From Pelomonas sp. Root405 (lineage in GTDB: Bacteria; Pseudomonadota; Gammaproteobacteria; Burkholderiales; Burkholderiaceae_C): a DNA stretch of 64,000 nucleotides. Position 1 is the first letter of the stretch. The number at the start of each line of letters is the position of its first letter. Positions 50,642-61,857 of the stretch are shown here, piece by piece. Made by a program: the position numbers and the translations under genes. The notes under the pieces are model-generated. The model did not search any database. It worked only from the letters and a program-made list of their open reading frames with translations, and was not told the origin of the DNA. The DNA lies in contig NZ_LMDU01000015.1 in the NCBI RefSeq assembly GCF_001425165.1, forward strand, positions 1 through 64,000. The letters run 5' to 3'.

Positions 50642-51079
50642 TCAACGCCTGATGACGAAAGCGCGCTTGTCGCCGCTGTCGAAGCCGCAGCGCTCGTAGA
50701 AGGCCCAGACCGCCGGGTCCTTGCGGCTGGTGGTCAGGACGACTTTGTAGGCGCTGGCCTCCCAGGCACTTTTGATGGCATGGCGTATGACAGCCTGGCC
50801 ATGACCCTGGCCGCGGTGGTCGGCGTGGGTGACGACGTTCTCGATGACGCCGTAGCTGCTGCCGCCACGCGTCAGGTTGGGGATGACGGCGAGGTTGCAG
50901 CTGGCGATCAGGGCGTCACCGATGAAAAGGCCGAAGTGCCGCAGCCCGGGGTAGGCGAAGACGGCGCGCACCGCCTCTTGCGAGGGCGCTGCATCGCCGG
51001 CGTTCAGGTGCTCATAGAGCCCGATGAGGGCGTCGACATCGCCGACGCCCAGGTCGCGGATCGCGACCGCCTGGCTCAC
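50642..51079 (-). CDS. GNAT family N-acetyltransferase
   Basis: A 145-residue acetyltransferase with IENVVTHADHRGQGHGQAVI (acetyl-CoA loop RGQGHG) and AFYERCGF near the C-terminus. Substrate unknown. It overlaps the stop of the prolyl oligopeptidase gene by 4 bases, so the two are co-translated. Confidence 0.88.
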   Translation of the reverse strand: MSQAVAIRDLGVGDVDALIGLYEHLNAGDAAPSQEAVRAVFAYPGLRHFGLFIGDALIASCNLAVIPNLTRGGSSYGVIENVVTHADHRGQGHGQAVIRHAIKSAWEASAYKVVLTTSRKDPAVWAFYERCGFDSGDKRAFVIRR

Positions 51080-53205
51080 TTCACGTCCAGCTTCATCGTG
51101 TTCGCAATGAAGGCCAGGATGTCGCTGCGCTCCTCGATGATCTTGGAGGTCGGCTTGCCCGCACCGTGGCCGGCATTGGTCTCGATGCGGATCAGCTTGG
51201 GCGCGGGTCCCGTGTCGGCGGCCTGCAGCGTGGCCGCGTATTTGAAGCTGTGCGCCGGCACGACGCGATCGTCATGGTCGCCGGTCGTGATCATCACGGC
51301 CGGGTACTTGGCCCCGCTCTTGATGTTGTGCATGGGCGAGTAGGCGTAAAGCGCCTTGAACATCTCCGGGCTGTCCGCGCTGGTGCCGTAGTCCGTCGCC
51401 CAGGCCCAGCCGATGGTGAAGTTCTGGTAGCGCAGCATGTCGAGCACGCCGACCTGGGGCACTGCTGCTGCGAACAGGTCCGGGCGCTGGTTGGCCACAG
51501 CACCGACGAGCAGGCCGCCGTTGCTGCCGCCGTTGATGGCCAGCGTCGCCGGGCTGGCGACCTTGTTCTTGACCAGCCATTCGCCGGCGGCGATGAAGTC
51601 GTCGAAGACGTTCTGCTTCTTCAGCTTGGTGCCAGCGTCGTGCCAGGCCGAGCCGTATTCGCCGCCTCCGCGGATGGAGGCAATGACGTAGACGCCGCCC
51701 ATCTTCAGCCAGCTGGCCGCCGTCACGCCGTAGGTCGGCGTGATGGAGATATCGAAGCCACCGTAGCCGTAGAGCAAGGTCGGGTTGCTGCCGTCCAGCT
51801 TCAGGCCCTTCTTGGCGGCAATGAAGATGGGGAAGCGCGTGCCGTCCTTGCTGGTGACAAACTCGCGGCGGGTCTCGAAGTCGTCGGCGTTGAAGGCGGT
51901 CTTGGGCTTCTTGAAGAGTTCGATCTTGCCGGTCTTCACGTCGTAGCGATGGATCTCGGACGGCGTGGTGAGGCTGGTGTAGGAGAAGAAGGTCTCCTTG
52001 TCGCCCCAACGGCCACCGAAGCCACTCGCCGTGCCGACGCCGGGCAGCTTGACCTCGGTCAGCTGCTTGCCGTCCGCGCCATGCACGCGCACCAGCGTCG
52101 CGGCGTCGTTCAGATAGCTCAGCAGGAAGCGGCCGCCCACGCCGGAGGCGCCGGTCATGGCGTCTGGCCCTTCGGCCACCAGCGTCTTCCAGCCGGCCGG
52201 CGCAGGGTTCTTCAGGTCGATGGCGACGAGCTTGCCGCGCGGTGCGCCCTTGTCGGTCTTGACGACCAGCTTGCCACCGGCCACGACGACGGGCGTGTAC
52301 TGGGCGTCGAAGTCCAGCGTGATGGGCTGCGGCTTGCCGCCCGCAAACGCGCCCTTGGGCAGCGGCAGCACCATCAGGCCGTTCTTGCTGCCGGCGCTTT
52401 TCCACACGTTGATGAGCAGCAGCTGGCCGTCGTCCGACACATCGGCGCCGAAGCCCCACTCCTTGTCGTCACGGTTCTCGGCCACCAGCACGTCCTCGCT
52501 CTGCGAGGTGCCCAGGCGGTGGTAGTAGAGCTTCTGGAAGTAGTTGGCGCCGGTCAGCTTGGTGCCTTCCGCCGGCGCGTCATACCGTGAATAGAAGAAG
52601 CCCTTGCCGTCGGCCGTCCACGCAGCGGTGCTGAACTTGACCCAGTCGATCTTGTCGGCGAGATCCTGGCCGGTGGCTAGGTCGCGCACCTTCCAGACCT
52701 GCCAGTCGGAGCCGGCGCCAGCCGTGCCGTAGGCCAGCAGCTTGCCGTCGCGCGAGGGCACCAGGCCGGTCAGCGCCACGGTACCGTCCTTGGACAGCAG
52801 GTTGGGGTCAAGGGCGACGACCGGCGTGTCCTTCAAGGACTTGGCGGTGTAGATGACGTTCTGCTGCTGCAGGCCGTCGTTGCGGCTCCAGAAGTAGCGG
52901 CCGCCTTCGGTGAACGGGATGCCGAAGCGCTCGAAGTTGTAGAGCTCGGTATAGATGCGGCGCGCCGGCAGACGCTGCGGCATGGCTTCGAGGAACTTGT
53001 CGGTGACCTGGTTCTGGGCGATGACCCAGGCCTTGGTCTCGGCGCTGTTGTCGTCCTCCAGCCAGCGGTAGGGGTCGGCAACGGCCGTGCCGTGGTAGGC
53101 GTCGACCTGGTCGGCCTTGCGGGTGACGGGGTAGCTGAGCCCTTGAGCGTGTGCGCTTGTGGCGACGACGGCTGCAAGGGTGATGGCAGACAGGGTGAGC
53201 TTCAT
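51076..53205 (-). CDS. Prolyl oligopeptidase (S9A), exported
   Basis: A 709-residue serine peptidase cutting after proline in short peptides. Signal peptide MKLTLSAITLAAVVATSAHA indicates a periplasmic location. An N-terminal seven-blade propeller (DPYRWLEDDNSAETKAWV at the front) gates the catalytic domain, with Ser561 in GGSNGG, the Asp in GDHDDRV (near 645) and His680 in NAGHG. ATG at 53205 is preferred; the longer frame upstream lacks a signal peptide. Confidence 0.93.
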   Translation of the reverse strand: MKLTLSAITLAAVVATSAHAQGLSYPVTRKADQVDAYHGTAVADPYRWLEDDNSAETKAWVIAQNQVTDKFLEAMPQRLPARRIYTELYNFERFGIPFTEGGRYFWSRNDGLQQQNVIYTAKSLKDTPVVALDPNLLSKDGTVALTGLVPSRDGKLLAYGTAGAGSDWQVWKVRDLATGQDLADKIDWVKFSTAAWTADGKGFFYSRYDAPAEGTKLTGANYFQKLYYHRLGTSQSEDVLVAENRDDKEWGFGADVSDDGQLLLINVWKSAGSKNGLMVLPLPKGAFAGGKPQPITLDFDAQYTPVVVAGGKLVVKTDKGAPRGKLVAIDLKNPAPAGWKTLVAEGPDAMTGASGVGGRFLLSYLNDAATLVRVHGADGKQLTEVKLPGVGTASGFGGRWGDKETFFSYTSLTTPSEIHRYDVKTGKIELFKKPKTAFNADDFETRREFVTSKDGTRFPIFIAAKKGLKLDGSNPTLLYGYGGFDISITPTYGVTAASWLKMGGVYVIASIRGGGEYGSAWHDAGTKLKKQNVFDDFIAAGEWLVKNKVASPATLAINGGSNGGLLVGAVANQRPDLFAAAVPQVGVLDMLRYQNFTIGWAWATDYGTSADSPEMFKALYAYSPMHNIKSGAKYPAVMITTGDHDDRVVPAHSFKYAATLQAADTGPAPKLIRIETNAGHGAGKPTSKIIEERSDILAFIANTMKLDVK

Positions 53206-53493
53206 CGAGCGGTGTCCGGGTTTCGTGAAGCGCCGGATTGTCGATGCCATCGGCGCTGGGCGCCGATGGTCATGCGATGAAACCCCTGACAGCAGTAACC
53301 CCAAGCTTAGCGGAATCCATTCGAGCCTCCATGGCCGTCGTGCATCCCTGCGGGCCGAGCGCCGGGCCGCTCCCAAGCCGGCGCGCTCTGCGATGTGCTT
53401 GCAGCTCAATGCCGCAAGCATCGCCGTCCCCAAGGGGGACCGACTGGACCTGCCGGCGTTCAGCCGGTGCAGGGCCGGGCGAGGGGCTCCACT

Positions 53494-54723
53494 TCAGCTT
53501 CTGTAGTCGGCATTGATGGTGACGTAATCGTGGCTGAGGTCACAGGTCCAGACCGTGGCGCTGGCCGCGCCGCGGTTCAGGCCGATGCGAATGGTGATCT
53601 CGCTCTGCTTCATGACACGCTGGCCGTCTTCCTCGCGGTAGCTGGGCAGGCGGCCACCCTGGCGGACCACGGCGACGTCATCCAGGTCCAGGTCGATCAG
53701 CGCCTGGTCCAGGTCGCCGATGCCGGCATAGCCGACGGCGGCCAGGATGCGGCCCAGGTTGGGGTCGCTGGCGAAGAACGCCGTCTTGACCAACGGCGAG
53801 TGGGCAATGGCGTAGGCCGCCAGCTTGCACTCCACCTCATCGCGCCCGCCGTCCACGGTGATGGTGATGAACTTGGTGGCGCCTTCGCCGTCGCGGACGA
53901 TGGCCTGGGCCAACTCCTGGGCCAGCGCGATCAGCGCCTCGCGCAGCGTGGACGCGTCGGCGCTGTCCAGCGAGGTGATCTCGGCATGCGTCGCCTTGCG
54001 GCTGGCGATGAGCATGAAGCAGTCGTTGGTCGACGTGTCGCCGTCGATGGTGATGCGGTTGAAGGAGGCGTCGGCGGCTTCCTTGACCAGCGGCTGCAAC
54101 AGCGCCGGCGAAATATTGGCGTCAGTGGCGACGAAGCCCAGCATGGTCGCCATGTTGGGCCGGATCATGCCGGCGCCCTTGGAAATGCCGGTCAGCGTGA
54201 CGGGCACGCCGCCGATGGCGATGCGGCGCGACGCGGCTTTGGGCAGGGTGTCCGTCGTCATGATGCCCGTGGCGGCGTCGCCCCAACCATCGTCACGCAG
54301 CGCAGCCAGGGCGCCCGGCAGGCCGGCGGCGATGCGATCGACGGGCAGCGTCTCCATGATGACGCCCGTTGAGAAGAGCAGCACCTGCTGAGGCGCGCAG
54401 CCGATGAGGCCGGCGAGCGCCTTGCAGGTCTCGCGCGCACGGGCCAGGCCGTCGGCACCGGTGCCGGCGTTGGCATTGCCGGTGTTGATCAGCAGCGCGC
54501 GGATGGCCGAGCCGCCGGCTAGGTGCTCACGGCAGACCTGCACGGGCGCGGCGCAGAAACGGTTGGTGGTGAAGACGCCGGCCACCGCCGCGCCCTCGTC
54601 GAGCGCGATGACGTTGAGGTCGCGCCGGTTGGCCTTGCGAACCCCTGCCATCGTCGAGCCGAGGCGCACCCCCGGCACGGGCAGAAGGGTGGCGGGATCG
54701 GGGGCGGAAAGATTGACAGGCAT
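53494..54723 (-). CDS. argJ: Bifunctional ornithine acetyltransferase / N-acetylglutamate synthase ArgJ
   Basis: A 409-residue enzyme of arginine synthesis that moves acetyl from N-acetylornithine to glutamate. It is made as a precursor that cleaves itself before Thr193 in [16 protein letters not shown] (Ala192/Thr193), giving alpha and beta chains. [13 protein letters not shown] and GDTSTNDCF are conserved. A TAGAAT hexamer at 54754-54759 on the minus strand is a plausible -10, giving a leader of about 25 bases. Confidence 0.96.
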   Translation of the reverse strand: MPVNLSAPDPATLLPVPGVRLGSTMAGVRKANRRDLNVIALDEGAAVAGVFTTNRFCAAPVQVCREHLAGGSAIRALLINTGNANAGTGADGLARARETCKALAGLIGCAPQQVLLFSTGVIMETLPVDRIAAGLPGALAALRDDGWGDAATGIMTTDTLPKAASRRIAIGGVPVTLTGISKGAGMIRPNMATMLGFVATDANISPALLQPLVKEAADASFNRITIDGDTSTNDCFMLIASRKATHAEITSLDSADASTLREALIALAQELAQAIVRDGEGATKFITITVDGGRDEVECKLAAYAIAHSPLVKTAFFASDPNLGRILAAVGYAGIGDLDQALIDLDLDDVAVVRQGGRLPSYREEDGQRVMKQSEITIRIGLNRGAASATVWTCDLSHDYVTINADYRS

Positions 54724-54753
54724 GGCGCGCTCGGAAGTCAGGGAAGCGCGGCG

Positions 54754-54759
54754 ATTCTA
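54754..54759 (-). promoter_or_regulatory. TAGAAT -10-like hexamer for argJ
   Basis: On the minus strand TAGAAT lies 30 bases before the argJ ATG. The -35 region would fall inside the upstream gene's terminator stem and does not match consensus, so the call is tentative. Confidence 0.35.
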
Positions 54760-54766
54760 AGAAGCG

Positions 54767-54790
54767 AAAAAGGCTCCCGAAGGAGCCTTT
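54767..54790 (-). terminator. Intrinsic terminator of the PEP-CTERM gene upstream of argJ
   Basis: A perfect 9-bp stem AAAGGCTCC/GGAGCCTTT closes a CGAA (minus strand TTCG) loop and runs into TTTTTC on the minus strand. It lies 32 bases after the PEP-CTERM stop. Confidence 0.85.
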
Positions 54791-54821
54791 GCAAGGACGG
54801 GTGACGCGCGCGGTGCGCTGA

Positions 54822-55508
54822 TCAGCGCGGCAGGCGGCGGCGGGCCACCAAGCCGACGATGCCCAGACCGGCAAGCAGCAGCGCATAGGTCTCGGGTTCG
54901 GGCACGGCGTTGATGGCCGTGGCGGTGACCAGGTCCTGCAGATTGGCGCTCGACAGGCGGGTCAGCGAGTACAGCGCCGGGCCGTTGTAGCTGGCTGCCG
55001 CGGTCATGAAGCTGTTGGCCAACGCCGCCACTTGGCCGCTGGTGGCGTCATTGCCGAGGATGTGGAAGCTGCCGTTGGCGGCGTCCAGCGTGCCACCCGT
55101 CTCCCGCATGATTTCCCAGATGGCGATCTGGAAGGCGGCCTTCTCGGTGTACGTGTTGAGTTGGCCGTACTCGGTCGAGAACAGGGCCTGGAGGCGCTGG
55201 GACTGCGTGGCGCTGAAGCTGTCGACGAAGTAGTCGCGGCTGAAGCCGGCGCGACCATTGGACTGGCTGGGCTCGATGCAGTAGGCAATGAAGCTGTCAC
55301 CGCTGGCGACATAGCTGTAGTTGAGTGCGGTCGTGGCGTAGTTGCTGGTGACCGGTGTCGACGTCGACACGGTGGCGTCCTGCGTGCTGAGCTTGGTGCC
55401 AGCCATGTCGATGCCCTGCCACACGATTTGCACCGGCGTGGCCGCATGCGCCGGAGCCAGTGCCAGCGCGCCAAGGGCGATCAGGCTGGGAGCGAGAAAT
55501 TGCTTCAT
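54822..55508 (-). CDS. PEP-CTERM sorting domain protein
   Basis: A 228-residue secreted protein with signal peptide ending PAHAA, a body that resembles thioester-like or Cys-containing adhesion domains (DSFIAYCIEPSQS; KAAFQIAIWEIMRETGG), and C-terminal VPEPETYALLLAGLGIVGLVARRR, a full PEP-CTERM signal. The IAYCIEPSQ...AIWEI pattern recalls the Thioester/TQXA-like layout, an inference. Its own terminator lies downstream. Confidence 0.82.
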   Translation of the reverse strand: MKQFLAPSLIALGALALAPAHAATPVQIVWQGIDMAGTKLSTQDATVSTSTPVTSNYATTALNYSYVASGDSFIAYCIEPSQSNGRAGFSRDYFVDSFSATQSQRLQALFSTEYGQLNTYTEKAAFQIAIWEIMRETGGTLDAANGSFHILGNDATSGQVAALANSFMTAAASYNGPALYSLTRLSSANLQDLVTATAINAVPEPETYALLLAGLGIVGLVARRRLPR

Positions 55509-55543
55509 GAAGTTCTTTCGGAATCTGTGTGGAGGCCGAGCGC

Positions 55544-56053
55544 TCAGACGGCGCGACGGCGCAGGCGGGCGAGGCCGGCGCCTGCAAGAGCCAGCGCCGC
55601 CAGGGCCAGGCTTTGCGGCTCGGGCAGTTGCATGTCGGCGTCGTAGCCGTTGCCGGCCTTGTCGGCGTAGCTGACGCCGGAAACGATCAACTCCCACTGG
55701 CCGGCGGCCACCTGGGTCGGTGACAGGGCCCATTGCTCGACGCCGTTCTCAGCGACATCCCAGTTGATGGCGATGGTCTGCGACCAGCCGATGTCATTTC
55801 CGCCGCGGCGCAGCAGCACCGATTGCACGTCGATCACCGGAATGCCACCCAGGGCAGCGCTGGTGAATAGCTGCCCACCAAGCCAACCGGACGAGACCAG
55901 CGTGAACGAATAGGTGTCACTGAAGGCGGTACCGAAGCCAGTGGCGTCCTGCAGGCTGTGGTTGCCGAAGCTCAGCGGACCCGGCGCGGCAGAAGCGGTG
56001 CCCGCGGCAAAGGCCAGACTCAAGGCGACAAAGGCTGCAGACAACGATTTCAT
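55544..56053 (-). CDS. FxDxF-type PEP-CTERM protein
   Basis: A 169-residue secreted protein with signal peptide ending GTASA, the motif FSDTYSF shortly after (the FxDxF subfamily mark) and C-terminal LPEPQSLALAALALAGAGLARLRRR. The start is ATG 56053; a TTG at 56065 in frame adds four residues. It is 35 bases upstream of another PEP-CTERM gene and may be co-transcribed with it. Confidence 0.83.
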   Translation of the reverse strand: MKSLSAAFVALSLAFAAGTASAAPGPLSFGNHSLQDATGFGTAFSDTYSFTLVSSGWLGGQLFTSAALGGIPVIDVQSVLLRRGGNDIGWSQTIAINWDVAENGVEQWALSPTQVAAGQWELIVSGVSYADKAGNGYDADMQLPEPQSLALAALALAGAGLARLRRRAV

Positions 56054-56232
56054 ACGCACTTTCAAGTTCTCTATCAGGATCTACCCGGGTTATCGGGCGT
56101 TGACTGCACTCTAGGGGGGTGCGCGCGGGCCGAGCACCCCTCAGGTATGTGGCTCAGGTCCTGCGATGTGCTCAAACGCACGGTTTTCCCCCCACATGGG
56201 TGGGCTGGCAGAGGCACCCCCCTGAATGAGAA

Positions 56233-56254
56233 CGGGCCGGCAAAAGCCGGCCCG
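56233..56254 (-). terminator. secA terminator hairpin
   Basis: A 9-bp perfect stem CGGGCCGGC/GCCGGCCCG with an AAAA (minus: TTTT) loop lies 22 bases beyond the secA stop. The U-tract is weak (TTCTCATT). Confidence 0.6.
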
Positions 56255-56275
56255 CGAGGCGTTCAAAAGCGACGT

Positions 56276-59020
<2,745 letters not shown>

Positions 59021-59191
59021 GCTGCAAAGGGATAGGGCTGAGCGGGCACCGACGGGGCCGTCCCGGATCGGTGGAAGGCGCGAATCTTGGGTCGCGACGG
59101 GGCAATGCAAGAAGGGTTTGCCCGGCCGCGAAAAACGGAGCAGTTTAGCAGCGGGCCTTCGGCGGCCCGGTCGGCTGACTACACTGCGGCG

Positions 59192-59530
59192 ATGTCGCCC
59201 CTGCCCCGCTACCTCGCGCCAAAAAGTGTTCGCGCCAGCGTGCCGGACCCGATGCCGGTCGCGCAAGCGCTGCGTGCTCACGCAGGGTTGGTGCAGTTGG
59301 GCGAGCGACTGGAGGCCTCGCGGCGTCGGCTGCGCACCATTGCCCCAGCCCTGCCCGGTAACCTGATGGCCAGCCTGCAACCCGGCCCGCTGGATGAAGA
59401 GGGCTGGAGCCTGCTGGTCGCCAATGCGGCCGTCGCTGCCAAGTTGCGCCACCTGCTGCCGCGCCTGGAGGCGCTGCTGGCGCAAGCGGGTCTGCCCGGG
59501 CGCATCCGCATCAAGCTGATGCAGAAATGA
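59192..59530 (+). CDS. DciA-like DUF721 family protein
   Basis: A 112-residue basic protein with the DUF721 pattern ([35 protein letters not shown], in parts). DciA loads the replicative helicase in bacteria lacking DnaC. The gene is commonly next to secA in proteobacteria. No strong ribosome-binding site is visible before ATG 59192. It ends at the bidirectional terminator next to tRNA-Thr. Confidence 0.75.
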   Translation: MSPLPRYLAPKSVRASVPDPMPVAQALRAHAGLVQLGERLEASRRRLRTIAPALPGNLMASLQPGPLDEEGWSLLVANAAVAAKLRHLLPRLEALLAQAGLPGRIRIKLMQK

Positions 59531-59531
59531 A

Positions 59532-59560
59532 AAATCCCACTGACTGAGGCAGTGGGATTT
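59532..59560. terminator. Bidirectional terminator between dciA-like gene and tRNA-Thr
   Basis: A perfect 11-bp stem AAATCCCACTG/CAGTGGGATTT surrounds a 7-base loop. The plus strand continues TTTCG; the minus strand continues TTTTTCATTTC, so it suits both the dciA-like gene and the convergent tRNA. Confidence 0.85.
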
Positions 59561-59563
59561 CGA

Positions 59564-59639
59564 TGGTGCCGGCTATCGGATTCGAACTGATGACCTACCG
59601 CTTACAAGGCGGTTGCTCTACCAACTGAGCTAAGCCGGC
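59564..59639 (-). tRNA. tRNA-Thr (UGU)
   Basis: A complete 76-base cloverleaf reads on the minus strand. The acceptor GCCGGCT pairs with AGCCGGC; discriminator A and CCA are encoded. The D arm is GCTCAGTTGGTAGAGC, the anticodon arm ACCGC-CTTGTAA-GCGGT gives anticodon TGT, and the T arm includes GTTCGAAT. Decodes ACA. Confidence 0.96.
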
Positions 59640-59654
59640 GAAAAACAGGACGTG

Positions 59655-59660
59655 ATTCTA
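59655..59660 (-). promoter_or_regulatory. TAGAAT -10-like hexamer for tRNA-Thr
   Basis: On the minus strand TAGAAT lies 15 bases before the mature tRNA 5' end, a suitable distance for a -10. The -35 (GTGAAG at 17 bases) is poor. It falls in the gap after sspB. Confidence 0.45.
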
Positions 59661-59674
59661 GACGCAGTGCGCGG

Positions 59675-60181
59675 CTACTTCACGCGCTTGAGCGTCGGGC
59701 GCGGCGCACCACCCGGCGCGTCGGGCGGTGGCGTGTCGTCGCCCTCGTCATCGCTGACTTCACTGGCCAAGCGCAGGCCGCTGCGGCGCGGCTCCTGCGG
59801 CGCCGGCACGGGCAGCGGCGCGCCCTCGGCCAAGGGTTCGGGCGCCGGAAATGCCATGCCCTGCCCGTTCTCGCGGGCGTAGATGGCGACCACGTGATCC
59901 ACCGGCACGAGGATCTCGCGCGCGACGCCACCGAAGCGCGCCTTGAACTGGATGAAGTCGTTACCGAGATCGAGTCCGCTGGTCGCATCGAAGCCGACGT
60001 TGAGCACGATCTCGTTGTTGGACACGTACTCCATCGGCACCTGCACCGAGCGGTCGACGTGGACCGCGATGTAGGGCGTGAAACCGTTGTCCGTGCACCA
60101 GTCGTGCAGCGCGCGGATTAGGTAAGGGCGGGTGGACGTGCCGTTGCCCGCACCGCCTTCGACTCCTTGCGATTTATCCAT
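59675..60181 (-). CDS. sspB: ClpXP specificity-enhancing factor SspB
   Basis: A 168-residue adaptor that delivers ssrA-tagged and other proteins to ClpXP. The folded domain (RPYLIRALHDWCTDNGFTPYIAV; NNEIVLNVGFDATSGL) is followed by a flexible acidic Pro-rich tail and the ClpX-binding C-terminus PTLKRVK. It lies 128 bases downstream of sspA and may be co-transcribed. Confidence 0.94.
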   Translation of the reverse strand: MDKSQGVEGGAGNGTSTRPYLIRALHDWCTDNGFTPYIAVHVDRSVQVPMEYVSNNEIVLNVGFDATSGLDLGNDFIQFKARFGGVAREILVPVDHVVAIYARENGQGMAFPAPEPLAEGAPLPVPAPQEPRRSGLRLASEVSDDEGDDTPPPDAPGGAPRPTLKRVK

Positions 60182-60309
60182 GTACGACAGTCAACCCGGT
60201 CAGGGCGCAATACGGTCAGTAGACCCAGCGGCCGCAAGCAGAACCGGCTTTGCCGGGCCACTGACGGCGCTCCCTTGAGAGGAAGCGCACAGCGCTTCGG
60301 GGTGGGCGT

Positions 60310-60927
60310 TCAGCGGCGCATCACCTTTTCCGAGGGCGTCAGCGCCTCGATGTAGGCCGGGCGGCTGAAGATGCGCTCGGCGTACTTCAAGAGCGGCAAC
60401 GCGTTCTTGGACATGTCGATGCCGTAGTAGTCCAGGCGCCACAGCAGCGGAGCGATGGCGACATCAAGCATCGAGAAGTCGTCGCCCAGCATGTACTTGT
60501 TCTTCAGGAAGATCGGCGCGAGCTGGGTCAGGCGGTCGCGGATCTGCGAGCGGGCCTTTTCGAGCTGCTTGTCGGTCGCCTTGCTCGTCGTGCCGCGACC
60601 TTCGAGGATGTTCACGTGGGCGAACAGTTCCTTCTCGAAGTTCAGCAGGAATAGGCGCACGCGGGCGCGAGCGACCGGGTCACCGGGCATCAGCTGCGGG
60701 TGCGGGAAGCGCTCGTCGATGTACTCGTTGATGATGTGCGACTCATACAGGATGAGGTCACGCTCGACGAGGATCGGCACCTCGTTGTACGGGTTCATCA
60801 GCGCGATGTCTTCGGGCTTGGCGAACAGGTCAACGTCACGGATCTCGAAGTCCATGCCTTTCTCGAACAGCACGAAGCGGCAGCGGTGCGAGTAGGGGTC
60901 GGTGGTACCGGAGTAAAGGACCATCAT
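60310..60927 (-). CDS. sspA: Stringent starvation protein A (GST-fold)
   Basis: A 205-residue GST-fold protein that binds RNA polymerase. It opens VLYSGTTDPYSHRCRFVLFEKGM and contains NPYNEVPILVERDLILYES, as in SspA. Its place directly after petC and before sspB is conserved in Burkholderiales. GGGAG lies 9-13 bases before the ATG at 60927; a second ATG follows directly. Confidence 0.94.
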   Translation of the reverse strand: MMVLYSGTTDPYSHRCRFVLFEKGMDFEIRDVDLFAKPEDIALMNPYNEVPILVERDLILYESHIINEYIDERFPHPQLMPGDPVARARVRLFLLNFEKELFAHVNILEGRGTTSKATDKQLEKARSQIRDRLTQLAPIFLKNKYMLGDDFSMLDVAIAPLLWRLDYYGIDMSKNALPLLKYAERIFSRPAYIEALTPSEKVMRR

Positions 60928-60961
60928 GGCTTGGGCTCCCGAGGGGTCAGTCAATCGAAAC

Positions 60962-61025
60962 GCGCGGCGGGCTGCCGCGCTTAAAAAGCAAACGCAGTGG
61001 GTGGCTGACGCTCGCCCCACTGCGT
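60962..61025 (-). terminator. petABC operon terminator (two hairpins)
   Basis: On the minus strand the first hairpin pairs ACGCAGTGGG with CCCACTGCGT (60992-61001 and 61016-61025) around a 14-base loop and is followed by TTTGCTTTTT. A second hairpin GCGCGGC/GCCGCGC (60962-60980) follows. It should separate petABC from sspA. Confidence 0.8.
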
Positions 61026-61066
61026 GGTTCGGCACCGCCCGCGGGGCAGCGCCGGGACTTGCAGGC

Positions 61067-61837
61067 TTACTTCACGTTCTTCCAGTAAGAGGCGTTCAGG
61101 CGCCAGGCGAACACGGTCAGGAAGCCGAGGAAGATCAGCACGATGACGCCGAGCCGGAAGCGCTGGCCCTGCGCGGGCTCGCCCATCCACTGCATGTAAG
61201 CGACAAGGTCAGCCACGGCTTCGTCGTACTGCCGCGAGGTCATGGTGCCGGGCGTCAGCTGCTCGTAGCCGGCGAAGGCATGGATCTTCTTGCTGGGATC
61301 GTGCGGGTCGGTGACGTCCTCGAACTTCGCGGCGCGCTGACCCTGCAATTCCCACATCACATGCGGCATGGCGACGCTCGGGAAGGCCAGGTTGTTCCAA
61401 CCCGTGGCCTTGGTGTCGTCGCGGTAGAAGTTCCGCATGTAGGTGTAGAGATAGTCCGCACCAGAGCCCTTGCTGCCGTCGGCGCGCGAGCGTGCGATGA
61501 CGGTCAGATCGGGCGGATTGGCACCGAACCAGTCCTTGGCGTCCTTGGGATCAAGGCTGACCTTCATGGTCTCGCCGACCTTGTCGGCGGCGAACAGCAG
61601 GTTGCTCTTGATGTCGGCCTCGGTCAGGCCGATATCGCGCATGCGGTTGTAGCGCATGAAGGCGGCCGAATGACAGTTCAGGCAGTAGTTGACGAACAGC
61701 TTGGCGCCGTTCTGCAGCGCTGCCATGTCCGACATCTTTTCCTTGGGGAACTTGTCCCACTCGATCCCGCCGCCGGCGGCTTGGGCATTGCCCATCAAGC
61801 CGAGGGTGGCCAACAGGATGGCGATCAGCTTTTTCAT
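61067..61837 (-). CDS. petC: Cytochrome bc1 complex cytochrome c1
   Basis: A 256-residue membrane-anchored cytochrome with signal peptide, haem motif CLNCH (52-56), PPDLTVIARSR, a methionine ligand region (FPSVAMPHVMWELQG) and a C-terminal anchor helix (GVIVLIFLGFLTVFAW). It passes electrons from the Rieske protein to soluble cytochromes. It follows petB by 20 bases. Confidence 0.97.
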   Translation of the reverse strand: MKKLIAILLATLGLMGNAQAAGGGIEWDKFPKEKMSDMAALQNGAKLFVNYCLNCHSAAFMRYNRMRDIGLTEADIKSNLLFAADKVGETMKVSLDPKDAKDWFGANPPDLTVIARSRADGSKGSGADYLYTYMRNFYRDDTKATGWNNLAFPSVAMPHVMWELQGQRAAKFEDVTDPHDPSKKIHAFAGYEQLTPGTMTSRQYDEAVADLVAYMQWMGEPAQGQRFRLGVIVLIFLGFLTVFAWRLNASYWKNVK

Positions 61838-61857
61838 TGGTGTTGTTGCTCCGCGGC

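Noticed and set aside
59564-59639. tRNA-Thr as an integration site of a genomic island
   Set aside because: I saw no integrase and no duplicated tRNA 3' end nearby, and both sides are conserved core genes.
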